Assembly: GCF_001421165.1 (NCBI RefSeq)
Contig: NZ_LMKB01000001.1
Coordinates: forward strand, 785,973-819,053
Reading direction: 5' to 3'
Length of the DNA stretch: 33,081 nt
From: Frigoribacterium sp. Leaf8
GTDB lineage: Bacteria > Actinomycetota > Actinomycetes > Actinomycetales > Microbacteriaceae
A model generated the notes under the pieces. It saw only the letters and a list, made by a program, of their open reading frames with translations, was not told the DNA's origin and made no database searches. Within the stretch, counting starts at the first letter, position 1. Each line of letters starts with the position of its first letter. This document shows, piece after piece, positions 21,474-28,955 of the stretch. The translations under genes and the position numbers were made by a program.

Positions 21474-22559
21474 TCAGGAGGCGCGGCTCGTCACGGCCAC
21501 GCGGGCGGGCGTGAACGAGACGCGCACCGACGACCCCGGCTCGCGCCGTTCGTCGGCCCGGTGGTCCAGCACGAGCAGCGTCTCGCGGTCCACGCGCACG
21601 CGGGTGCGGCACACGGCCCCCAGGAACGACACCGACTCGACGACGCCCGCGAGCCCGCCCTGCGCGACGAACGACACGTCCTCTGGACGCACGTACGCCC
21701 AGACCGGTCCCTCGGCCGGCGTCCCCACGACCGGCACTTCGGGGCAGCCCGCCAGCCGCACGAGCCCGCCGATGACCTCGCCGGAGACCCGGTTGCTCGT
21801 CCCGACGAACTCGGCCACGAACGCCGTCGCGGGGGCCGAGTAGAGCTCTTCGGGCGTTCCCACCTGCTCGATCGACCCGGCGCGCATGACGGCGACGCGG
21901 TCGGCGACGGCGAGGGCCTCCTCCTGGTCGTGGGTGACGAAGAGCGTGGTGATCGACAGCTCGCGCTGGATGCGCCGGATCTCGTCCCGCAGCTGCACCC
22001 GCACCTTGGCGTCGAGGGCGCTGAGCGGCTCGTCGAGCAGCAGCACGCGGGGCTGCGTGACCAGCGCCCGGGCCAGCGCGACGCGCTGCTGCTGGCCGCC
22101 CGAGAGCTGGTGGGCGTAGCGCTCGCCGAGGTCGCCGAGCCCGACCAGGTCGAGCATCTCGCCCGCCCGGGTGGCGCGGGCGGCCTTGTCGACCCGACGC
22201 ATCCGCAGCCCGAACTCCACGTTCTGCCGCACGGTCAGGTGCGGGAACAGCGAGTACGCCTGGAAGACCATGCCGACGTCGCGGCGGTGCGTCGGCACGC
22301 CGACCACGTCGTGGCCGTCGATCGTGATGCTGCCGCCCGTGACGTCCTCGAGCCCGGCGAGGCTGCGCAGCGCGGTGGTCTTGCCGCAGCCCGAGGGACC
22401 GAGCACGGCGACGAGCTCGCCGGGCTGCAGCTCGAGGTCGAGCCCGGTCAGCGCCCGGTGCCCGGCGAACTGCTTCGTCACGTCGTGGAACGCGACGGCG
22501 GCGCCCGCGCCGGCGGCCGTCGGACTCGTGACGGAGGGGCGGGGGAGCGTGGCGGTCAC
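21474..22559 (-). CDS. ABC importer ATPase (spermidine/iron/phosphonate type)
   Basis: A 361-residue cytosolic ATPase of the PotA/FbpC/PhnT group. Walker A is GPSGCGKT (residues 54-61). The Q-loop follows in GMVFQAYSLFPHLTV, the signature is LSGGQQQRVALARAL, Walker B is VLLLDEPLSALD and the H-loop is VTHDQEEAL. Residues about 250-361 form the regulatory TOBE-like domain. It is the last gene of a four-gene importer; its start overlaps the upstream permease stop by ATGA. The stop codon and last codons (TSRAS) are written by a GGAGGCGCGG repeat copy. The substrate is not resolved by the ATPase alone. Confidence 0.93.
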   Translation of the reverse strand: MTATLPRPSVTSPTAAGAGAAVAFHDVTKQFAGHRALTGLDLELQPGELVAVLGPSGCGKTTALRSLAGLEDVTGGSITIDGHDVVGVPTHRRDVGMVFQAYSLFPHLTVRQNVEFGLRMRRVDKAARATRAGEMLDLVGLGDLGERYAHQLSGGQQQRVALARALVTQPRVLLLDEPLSALDAKVRVQLRDEIRRIQRELSITTLFVTHDQEEALAVADRVAVMRAGSIEQVGTPEELYSAPATAFVAEFVGTSNRVSGEVIGGLVRLAGCPEVPVVGTPAEGPVWAYVRPEDVSFVAQGGLAGVVESVSFLGAVCRTRVRVDRETLLVLDHRADERREPGSSVRVSFTPARVAVTSRAS

Positions 22560-23443
22560 GAGAGGGCCTTCCGGGTGGGGATCGGGCGGGCGGCCCCGAG
22601 GGCTCCGACCCGCCCGATCACGAGCAGCAGCACGAAGGCGAAGGCCAACGAGATCAGGGCGAGGACGACGGCGGCATAGGGGTCGGATCGGGACACCTGC
22701 ACCAGGGCGGTCTGCAGGTTCACGCGGTTGAGCAGCGAGGCGATGGTGAACTCGCCGAGCACCACGGCCACGGTGATGAACGCCGCCGCGAGCAGTCCCC
22801 GGCGGAGGCTCGGCACGACGACGAGGGCCATCGTGCGCGGCCAGCTCGAGCCGAGCGTGCGCGCGGCCTCGGTCAGCGTGTGGAGGTCGGTGGCCGCGAG
22901 GTCGGACTGCACCGCACGGTAGGCGTAGGGCAGCACGGTGACGCCGTACGCGAGCGCGAGCGTCCAGGCGCCCGAACCGGCCACCCGCGAGACGACCGAG
23001 TAGACCGGCGCCAGCCCGACCACGAGCACGATCGCGGGCACCGTGATCGGCACGAGGCAGACGAACTCGAGGGGCCGGACGAGGCGCGGGTGGCGCAGGT
23101 GCACGAGCACCATCGCCGGCACCAGCAGCACGAGCACGAGCAACGCCGAGACGACGGCGAGCAGCAGCGAGTTCGTGACCCCCTCGACGAGGTTGCGGTA
23201 CATCCGCTCGTTCTCGGGGTCGACGATCGCCAGCCAGTGGTTCAGGTCGTGACCCGTGCCGTCGGCGCTGCGCAGCGAGAACGCGACCATCGCCGCGATC
23301 GGCACCGCGAAGAGGGCCCCCACGACGACCAGGGCGGTGCGGCGCGCGACCGTGCCCGCGCCTCCTGCGCTCGTCGACCGCGGAGCGCTCGTCGTCCGGG
23401 GCGTGCGCGTCGTGCGCGTCGGCTCCGTCGTCCGGGCGCTCAT
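22556..23443 (-). CDS. ABC importer permease, second subunit
   Basis: A 295-residue inner-membrane permease of the PotC/PhnV type with six predicted helices. A Thr/Arg-rich cytosolic N-terminus of about 30 residues precedes the first helix. The EAA coupling loop is DLHTLTEAARTLGSSWPRTM, which docks the ATPase. The ATG overlaps the previous stop by ATGA. A GGAGGCGCGG copy (23355-23371) encodes part of the N-terminal tail (SAGGAGTVARR). With its partner permease it forms the translocation channel. Confidence 0.9.
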   Translation of the reverse strand: MSARTTEPTRTTRTPRTTSAPRSTSAGGAGTVARRTALVVVGALFAVPIAAMVAFSLRSADGTGHDLNHWLAIVDPENERMYRNLVEGVTNSLLLAVVSALLVLVLLVPAMVLVHLRHPRLVRPLEFVCLVPITVPAIVLVVGLAPVYSVVSRVAGSGAWTLALAYGVTVLPYAYRAVQSDLAATDLHTLTEAARTLGSSWPRTMALVVVPSLRRGLLAAAFITVAVVLGEFTIASLLNRVNLQTALVQVSRSDPYAAVVLALISLAFAFVLLLVIGRVGALGAARPIPTRKALS

Positions 23444-24414
23444 CGCTGCCACCGCTCGGTGCGGCGCTGCAGCAGCGAGTAACCCGTCATCAGCACGGCC
23501 ATGACGACGACCATGCCGAGCGCGAGCGCGCCGGCGACGTTCTCGCGACCGAGCACCGTCTCGCTGATCAGTGCGGCGCGGATCTGCAGCGGCACGATCT
23601 GGGCGCCCTGGCTGATCAGGGCGGCGGCGGTCGCGTACGACGAGAAGGCGTTGGCGAAGAGCAGCAGCAGGCTGCCGACGAACGCCGGGGCGAGCACCGG
23701 GACGACCACGCGGACGAGGTGCTGCCACCGGGTGCCGCCGAGCGTGGCCACGGCCTCGCTCCACTGCGGGCGGAGGCCGCTGACGGCGGGCATGAAGGTG
23801 ATCACCATGAGGGGCACCTGGAAGTACAGGTAGGGCAGCAGGAGCCCGGGCACCTGGTAGAACCAGACCCCGTCCGCGTAGAGGTCGACGCCGGCGACGT
23901 CGATCAGCAACCGCGTGACGACGCCCTGGATGCCGATCGTCGCGATGAAGGCGAACGCCAGCATGACGCCGCCGAACTGGGCGAGCACGCTCGACGCGGC
24001 GTCGATGGCGTTGCGGACGGCTCCGTCGGGGCGCAGCGAGGTGAGGCCCCAGCAGACGACGGCGCCGACGACGGCCCCGGCCACGGCCGTGACGGCCGAG
24101 ACGGCGGCCGAACTGGCGAAGGCACGGACGATCAGCGGGTCGCCGAGCGCGGCCAGGTTGTCGAGGGTGAGGGCTCCGTCGCCGTCGACGAAGCCCGTCC
24201 CGAGCGCGAGCAGGCACGGCACGATCAAGAAGGCGAGCACCCAGACGGCGAACGGGGTCAGCCCCCACCAGGCCGCCGGACGGCGCCGACCCCGTGAGGG
24301 GCCGACGCCGTCGGAGGACGAGGAGGCGCGGGTCGGCAGGCCGCCGCCGTCCCCCTCGTGCGCCGACCGCACGTCGGCGGTCGTGTCCGCCGCGCGGGTC
24401 GACGTCGTCACCAT
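23440..24414 (-). CDS. ABC importer permease, first subunit
   Basis: A 324-residue permease of the PotB/PhnU type with six helices after a 45-residue polar N-terminus. The coupling loop is WSEAVATLGGTRWQHLVRVV. Hydrophobic segments include LTPFAVWVLAFLIVPCLLAL and the FAFIATIGIQGVVTRLL region. The ATG shares one base with the stop of the binding-protein gene (TGATG). Its N-terminal tail contains PTRASSSSDG written by a GGAGGCGCGG copy (24319-24337). Repeat copies thus sit in the tails of both permeases and in the binding protein. Confidence 0.9.
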   Translation of the reverse strand: MVTTSTRAADTTADVRSAHEGDGGGLPTRASSSSDGVGPSRGRRRPAAWWGLTPFAVWVLAFLIVPCLLALGTGFVDGDGALTLDNLAALGDPLIVRAFASSAAVSAVTAVAGAVVGAVVCWGLTSLRPDGAVRNAIDAASSVLAQFGGVMLAFAFIATIGIQGVVTRLLIDVAGVDLYADGVWFYQVPGLLLPYLYFQVPLMVITFMPAVSGLRPQWSEAVATLGGTRWQHLVRVVVPVLAPAFVGSLLLLFANAFSSYATAAALISQGAQIVPLQIRAALISETVLGRENVAGALALGMVVVMAVLMTGYSLLQRRTERWQR

Positions 24415-25550
24415 CAGCCGATCGCCGTGGCCCAGGTGTCGGCCAGGACCTTCGAGGCGGCCTCGGTCTGCTCCGCCGTGAACTGGACGGTGTCGGAGGG
24501 CTGCTCGCCGACCTTCTCGAGGGCGTCCTGGTCGACGGTGCCGGCCTCGGTCATCGCCGCGAGGCGCACGGGGTAGGCGCCGGCCGCGAGGTACAGGTTC
24601 TGCGCGTCGTCGCCCATGACGTACTCCTGCCACAGGCGGGCCGCGGCGGGGTGCGGTGCGTCGACGTTGATCGCCTGGTTGTAGTAACTCCCGAGGGCGG
24701 TTCCGGGCAGGACGGCCGTCTTCCAGTCGCGTCCGCCGGCGTCGGCCGCGGCGGCCAGGTTGTTGTAGCTCCAGTCGAAGACGACCGGGGTCTCGCCCGA
24801 GGCGATCGTCGCCGGGGTCGGGTCGGTGGGCAGGAAGTTGCCGGCGTCGGCGAGCTTCGAGAACCAGTCGACGCCCGTGCTGACGTCGTCGGCGCTGCCG
24901 CCGGACTGCAGCGCGGCCCACTCGACGGCCGCGGCGGCGGCACCGGCCTGGGTCGGGTCGCCGTTGATCGCGACCTTGCCCTCGTAGTCCGAGCCGAGCA
25001 GGTCGTCGAGGCTCTCGGGGGCCGGCACGGCGTCGGCGTCGTAGCCGACCGACATCAGGCCGGTGTAGTCGTAGACCCATCTGCCGTCGGCGTCCTTGTG
25101 GTCGTCGGCGATGTCGTCCCAGGTCGACACCTCGTACGGCGCGAACTGGTCGAGGTTGGCGAGCGTCACGGCCGAGCCGAGGTCGAACACGTCGGGGGCG
25201 GTGTCCTGCCCCTTCAGGTTCTGGGCGGCGGTGATCTCCTCGGCGCTCGAGACGTCGGGGCTGTCCGAGTTGACGGTGATGTCGTACTTCTCCTCGAACC
25301 CGTCGATGATCTTGCCGTAGTTCGCCCAGGTGTCGGGCAGGGCGATCACGTTGAGCTCGCCCTCGGCCTGCGCGGCGCTGACCAGGGCGTCCATGCCGCC
25401 GAAGTCCTCGGCGCTGGTGGCGGTGGCGGCGTCGGTGCCGTTCGCCGCGCCTCCCGAGCTGTCGGCGTCGGCGCTCGCCGAGCAGCCGGTCAGGGCGAGG
25501 GCGGCGATGCCGAGGGTGGCGGCCGAGACGAGCAGGCGCTTGTCGATCAT
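24414..25550 (-). CDS. ABC importer substrate-binding lipoprotein
   Basis: A 378-residue exported lipoprotein with a signal sequence ending in the lipobox LTGC (Cys23). The mature part fits the type II periplasmic-binding fold of the spermidine/putrescine, iron(III) or 2-aminoethylphosphonate cluster: GELNVIALPDTWANYGKIID, DVFDLGSAVTLANLDQ, GRWVYDYTGLMSVGYDA and LDDLLGSDYEGKVAING. No Tyr pair typical of FbpA iron ligation is obvious, so a polyamine or phosphonate substrate is as likely as iron. AAGGA precedes the ATG by 9 nt. Codons for SGGAAN after the lipobox come from a GGAGGCGCGG copy (25444-25458). Confidence 0.9.
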   Translation of the reverse strand: MIDKRLLVSAATLGIAALALTGCSASADADSSGGAANGTDAATATSAEDFGGMDALVSAAQAEGELNVIALPDTWANYGKIIDGFEEKYDITVNSDSPDVSSAEEITAAQNLKGQDTAPDVFDLGSAVTLANLDQFAPYEVSTWDDIADDHKDADGRWVYDYTGLMSVGYDADAVPAPESLDDLLGSDYEGKVAINGDPTQAGAAAAAVEWAALQSGGSADDVSTGVDWFSKLADAGNFLPTDPTPATIASGETPVVFDWSYNNLAAAADAGGRDWKTAVLPGTALGSYYNQAINVDAPHPAAARLWQEYVMGDDAQNLYLAAGAYPVRLAAMTEAGTVDQDALEKVGEQPSDTVQFTAEQTEAASKVLADTWATAIG

Positions 25551-25623
25551 GCGGTGGAGTCCTTCGGGTGCGGGGCCGGGGTTCGCCGGGGACGGCGACG
25601 GGGGACCGGACGGCCCGCTGGGC

Positions 25624-25629
25624 ACGCTA
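25624..25629 (-). promoter_or_regulatory. Possible -10 hexamer of the ABC operon
   Basis: TAGCGT on the minus strand, the same hexamer seen before two other genes, lies 73 nt upstream of the binding-protein ATG. It abuts a GGAGGCGCG repeat copy (25629-25638). The rest of the 25551-25850 gap holds one long palindrome and no gene. Confidence 0.35.
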
Positions 25630-25734
25630 AGGAGGCGCGACGACGTCCCGGGGGAGGCCGCGTGAACGAGGGGCGAACAGGTGGTGGCGGGGCGGGCGTG
25701 CCGACGGGGGCGTCGCCGCACGGACAGTCGGCGA

Positions 25735-25790
25735 CGAGTGGGCAGAAGATGCTGCTCGTCACCGCGGGAGGAGCATCTTCTGCCCACTCG
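25735..25790. repeat. Long palindrome (hairpin element 3)
   Basis: CGAGTGGGCAGAAGATGCT (25735-25753) pairs perfectly over 19 bp with 25772-25790 around an 18-nt loop. The arm shares its first 16 bases with the element at 31163, 5.4 kb away. It lies about 60 nt past the stop of the beta-lactamase gene on the minus strand. Confidence 0.85.
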
Positions 25791-25850
25791 ACGAGCGGTG
25801 GGGAGGAGAGGAGAGGGCGGGGGTCGAGGGGGCGGGCGGGGTCGGCCGGG

Positions 25851-26813
25851 TCAGCGGGCGGCGGCGACGGCCGAGAGGGCGACCTCGGCCACGGCGGCGA
25901 CGAGGGCGTCGTCGTAGGTCGCGGCCGGGTCGTTGCGCGTGGTGAGCACCGAGATCACCACGGGGTCGCCCGACGGGGGGACCACGATCGCGACGTCGTT
26001 GCGGATGCCGCCCGCGCCTCCTGACTTGTCGGCGACCTGCCAGCCGTCGGGAGCGCCGGCCCGGATCAGGGTGTCGCCGGTCGCGTTGCCCGACATCCAC
26101 TCGAGCAGGGTGGCGCGGTCGTCGGCGGCGAGCCAGTCGCCGTCGGTGATGCGGGCGAGGGTGGCGGTGAAGGAGGCGGGCGTGGTCGTGTCGGCCGTGC
26201 TGCCCGGGGTGAGCGTGTTGAGCTCGGGCTCGCCGTGGACGACGTCGGTCACGTCGTCGCCCTGCGCGGCGAGGGCGGCGTCGAGCCCGGCCGGGCCGCC
26301 GAGCTCGGTCAGCACGAGGTTCAGCGCCGTGTTGTCGCTCTTCCGCACGGCCGCCTCGGCGAGCTGCCGCAGCGGGAGCCCGTCGGCGACGTGCTCGCTG
26401 GTCAGCGGCGAGTACCCCGCGGCGTCGACCTCGGCCTGGGTCCAGGTGACGACGCGGTCGAGGTCGGCGTCGTCGGTCGCGTCGAGCAGGGCCGCCGCGG
26501 CGAACGCCTTGAGGCTCGACGCGTACCCGAAGCGTTCGTCGGCGCGGTGGTCGAGGGTCGCGCCCGAGCCGGTGTCGAGCACGGAGAGGCCGACGCGCGC
26601 GTCGTACCGCGTCTCGAGGTCGGTCAGCGCGGCCTCGACCTCGGGGGTCGCGAGGTCGGGCGCCGCGATCGGGCTGGGCAGGGGGACCGGCGTGGCGGTC
26701 GGGCTCGGGGCGGGTGCCGACGCCCCGGGCGTCGAGCAGCCGGTCAGCGCCAGGCCCAGGCCCAGGGCGGTGGCCGTCAGGAGGGTCGTCGTCTTCGTCG
26801 TCCGGGAGGTCAT
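25851..26813 (-). CDS. Class A serine beta-lactamase, lipoprotein
   Basis: A 320-residue exported lipoprotein: signal, lipobox LTGC (Cys26) and a Pro/Ala/Ser-rich tether to about residue 52. The class A motifs are S99-S-L-K102 (nucleophile and general base), S159-D-N161, the omega-loop E195-P-E-L-N199 and K263-S-G265. All are intact, so hydrolysis of beta-lactams at the cell surface is likely; the spectrum cannot be read. The codons just after the KSG motif (GGAGG) coincide with a copy of the dispersed GGAGGCGCGG repeat (26010-26025). No regulator of the BlaI or LysR type is adjacent. Confidence 0.93.
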   Translation of the reverse strand: MTSRTTKTTTLLTATALGLGLALTGCSTPGASAPAPSPTATPVPLPSPIAAPDLATPEVEAALTDLETRYDARVGLSVLDTGSGATLDHRADERFGYASSLKAFAAAALLDATDDADLDRVVTWTQAEVDAAGYSPLTSEHVADGLPLRQLAEAAVRKSDNTALNLVLTELGGPAGLDAALAAQGDDVTDVVHGEPELNTLTPGSTADTTTPASFTATLARITDGDWLAADDRATLLEWMSGNATGDTLIRAGAPDGWQVADKSGGAGGIRNDVAIVVPPSGDPVVISVLTTRNDPAATYDDALVAAVAEVALSAVAAAR

Positions 26814-26885
26814 CGGGCCAGTCTCGCCGACGCCCGGGAGGCGCGGGTCGGCTCGACGTCGAGAGGTCGGGTTGCGGCACCGGGG

Positions 26886-26904
26886 TGAGGTTAGGCTAAC
26901 CTAA
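26886..26904. promoter_or_regulatory. DtxR/IdeR iron box
   Basis: TGAGGTTAGGCTAACCTAA matches the published consensus TTAGGTTAGGCTAACCTAA at 18 of 19 positions. It ends 4 nt before the GTG start of the siderophore ATPase gene. Iron-loaded DtxR/IdeR bound here would cover the -10 region and block initiation, so the importer should be induced by iron starvation. Confidence 0.92.
26897..26902 (+). promoter_or_regulatory. -10 hexamer inside the iron box
   Basis: TAACCT, within the right half of the iron box, ends 6 nt before the GTG start. The predicted transcription start coincides with the start codon and gives a leaderless message. A weak -35, TTGCGG, lies at 26872-26877. Confidence 0.5.
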
Positions 26905-26908
26905 GCGC

Positions 26909-27883
26909 GTGACCACCGACCTGCCCCTCGCGGCCACCGCACCCGCCTCGGCCACCCTCCGTGCCGACGACGTCTCGGTCGCCTACGACGGCGTCGACGT
27001 CGTCCGCGGAGCCCGCCTCGAGCTGCGCCCCGGCTGCGTCACCGCCCTCGTCGGCCCGAACGGCAGCGGCAAGTCGACCCTGCTGCGCACCCTCGCCCGG
27101 CTGCAGAAGCCGCGCACGGGCTCGCTGACCCTCGCCGCGCCTCCTGCGGGGGTCGAGTGGTCCGAGGACGTCGTCCGCGCCTCGGGGAGGGACGATTCGC
27201 GCCCGCTCGACCGCCCGAGCGCGAGTGCGAGCACGAGCGAGGACGAGGACCCGGGCGACGAGACGGTCGACGGGTTCGAGCTGTCGCTGCGGCAGTTCGC
27301 GCGGCGGGTGGCGCTGCTGACGCAGGGGCGCCCGACCCCCGGCGGCCTCAGCGTGCGCGACGTCGTCGAGTTCGGCCGCTACCCGCACCGCGGCCGCTGG
27401 GGGCGCTCCGACCCCGACGGCCCCGCCGCCGTCGACCGCGCGCTCGGGCTCACCGGTGTCGCCGACCTCGCCGACCGCGGCGTCGACCAGCTCTCGGGCG
27501 GTCAGCTGCAGCGCGTCTGGCTGGCCAGCTGCCTCGCGCAGGACACCGGGGTGCTGCTGCTCGACGAGCCCACCACCTACCTCGACCTGCGCTACCAGGT
27601 CGAGCTGCTCGACCTCGTGCGCGACCTGGCCGACTCGGGCCGCATCGCGGTCGGAGTCGTGCTGCACGACCTCGACCAGGCCGCCGCGCTCGCCGACCGC
27701 ATCGTCGTGCTGAGCGAAGGCCGCATCGTCGCCGAGGGCGACCCCGGGGACGTGCTGACACCGCGCCTCCTGACCGACGTCTGGGGCATCCGCATCGACG
27801 TCGACACCGACCCCACCACCGGCCACCTGCGCACCCGCGCGATCGGCCGACACCACACCCGGGCCGAGACGCCCGTCCGATGA
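26909..27883 (+). CDS. Iron-siderophore ABC importer ATPase with repeat-derived insertion
   Basis: A 324-residue ATPase of the FecE/FepC type. Walker A GPNGSGKST is at residues 49-57, the Q-loop Gln at 139, GLSVRDVVEFGRYPHRGRWG at 146-165, the signature LSGGQLQR at 195-202 and Walker B VLLLDEPTTYLD at 215-226. Family members have about 25 residues between GSLTL and the Q-loop strand. Here residues about 77-122 form an extra Asp/Ser/Arg-rich stretch encoded by a GGAGGCGCGG copy plus a long palindrome (27152-27211). The frame stays open and all ATPase motifs are intact. It starts with GTG directly behind the iron box and overlaps the next gene by ATGA. Confidence 0.93.
   Translation: MTTDLPLAATAPASATLRADDVSVAYDGVDVVRGARLELRPGCVTALVGPNGSGKSTLLRTLARLQKPRTGSLTLAAPPAGVEWSEDVVRASGRDDSRPLDRPSASASTSEDEDPGDETVDGFELSLRQFARRVALLTQGRPTPGGLSVRDVVEFGRYPHRGRWGRSDPDGPAAVDRALGLTGVADLADRGVDQLSGGQLQRVWLASCLAQDTGVLLLDEPTTYLDLRYQVELLDLVRDLADSGRIAVGVVLHDLDQAAALADRIVVLSEGRIVAEGDPGDVLTPRLLTDVWGIRIDVDTDPTTGHLRTRAIGRHHTRAETPVR
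27152..27211. repeat. Long palindrome inside the ATPase gene (hairpin element 6)
   Basis: Left arm GTCGAGTGGTCCGAGGACG and so on (27152-27176); right arm 27186-27211. The reverse complement of the right arm matches the right arm of the element at 31677-31736 at about 23 of 26 positions, so the two share descent. It is in frame and encodes part of VEWSEDVVRASGRDDSRPLD. Confidence 0.75.
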
Positions 27884-28947
27884 GAGAGACACCACCCGTG
27901 ACCCAGCGCCTGATGACGACGCCCCGCCACACCCCGACCACCGGCGGCCCCGCCCGCCGCCCCGCCCGCCGACTGCTGACGGTCACCGCCGTCGCCGCGG
28001 CCGCGGCCCTGACCCTCGCCGGCTGCGGCACCACCGAGTCGGCCGACGCCGGCTCGACCTCGGGCAGCGGCGAGCAGATCACCCTGACCGACGGCACGGG
28101 GGCCGAGATCACCCTCGACGGTCCCGCGACGAAGGTCGTCGGCACCGAGTGGAACGTCGTCGAGGACCTCGTCGCCCTCGGCGTCGAACCCGTGGGCGTC
28201 GCCGACGTGAAGGGGTACAACGAGTGGGACGCCGCCGTGCCGCTCACCAACGAGCCGACCGACATCGGCACCCGCGGCGAGCCGAGCCTCGACACCGTCG
28301 CGTCGCTCGCACCCGACCTGATCGTCGCGACCGACGGCCTGAGCGCCGACGCCGTCGAGCAGCTGAAGGAGATCGCTCCCGTGCTGCAGATCACCTCGGC
28401 CGACGCCTCGCGCCAGATCGAGCACAGCATGGACAACCTCGACCTCATCGCCAAGGCCACCGGCACCGAGGAGAAGGCGACCGAGGTGAAGAAGGAGTTC
28501 ACCGACGCCGTCGAGGCGGGCAAGCAGGCCCTCGCCGACGCCGGTCTCGCAGGTCAGCCCTTCGCCTTCGCCGACGCCTACGTCGACGCCGGCCAGGTCA
28601 GCATCCGCCCCTACGCCAAGGGCTCGCTCGTGTCCGACGTCACCGAGGAGCTCGGCCTGACGAACGCCTGGACCGTCGAGGGCGACGAGGCGTACGGCCT
28701 CGCCACGACCGACGTCGAGGGCCTCACGCAGCTGCCGGCCGACGTGCAGTTCCTCTACATCGACAACACCGCCGCCGGTGCCGACGACCCGTTCGCGGTG
28801 TCGCTCGCCTCGAACGCCGTCTGGACGTCGCTGCCGTTCGTGCAGTCCGGTGACGTGCACCGTCTCGACGACGGCATCTGGATGTTCGGCGGCCCCGCCG
28901 CGATGACCGCCTACGTCGACTCGCTGGTGTCGACCCTGACGAAGTAA
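27880..28947 (+). CDS. Iron-siderophore substrate-binding lipoprotein
   Basis: A 355-residue exported lipoprotein of the FecB/FhuD class. A long Arg-rich n-region leads to the signal helix and lipobox LAGC (Cys49). The mature part has the class III binding fold: VVGTEWNVVEDLVALGVEPV, SLDTVASLAPDLIVATDG, a long connecting helix (residues about 160-200) and FLYIDNTAAGADDPF. It captures ferric siderophore for the fused permease. The ATG overlaps the ATPase stop by ATGA. A GTG six codons on (27898) is an alternative that would give a more ordinary signal peptide. Confidence 0.92.
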   Translation: MRETPPVTQRLMTTPRHTPTTGGPARRPARRLLTVTAVAAAAALTLAGCGTTESADAGSTSGSGEQITLTDGTGAEITLDGPATKVVGTEWNVVEDLVALGVEPVGVADVKGYNEWDAAVPLTNEPTDIGTRGEPSLDTVASLAPDLIVATDGLSADAVEQLKEIAPVLQITSADASRQIEHSMDNLDLIAKATGTEEKATEVKKEFTDAVEAGKQALADAGLAGQPFAFADAYVDAGQVSIRPYAKGSLVSDVTEELGLTNAWTVEGDEAYGLATTDVEGLTQLPADVQFLYIDNTAAGADDPFAVSLASNAVWTSLPFVQSGDVHRLDDGIWMFGGPAAMTAYVDSLVSTLTK

Positions 28948-28955
28948 CCGGCACC

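Noticed and set aside
25551-25735. Riboswitch (TPP or other) before the ABC importer
   Set aside because: No conserved TPP-type core such as CTGAGA or a multi-helix junction is visible on the minus strand. The only strong structure nearby is the long palindrome next to the beta-lactamase end.
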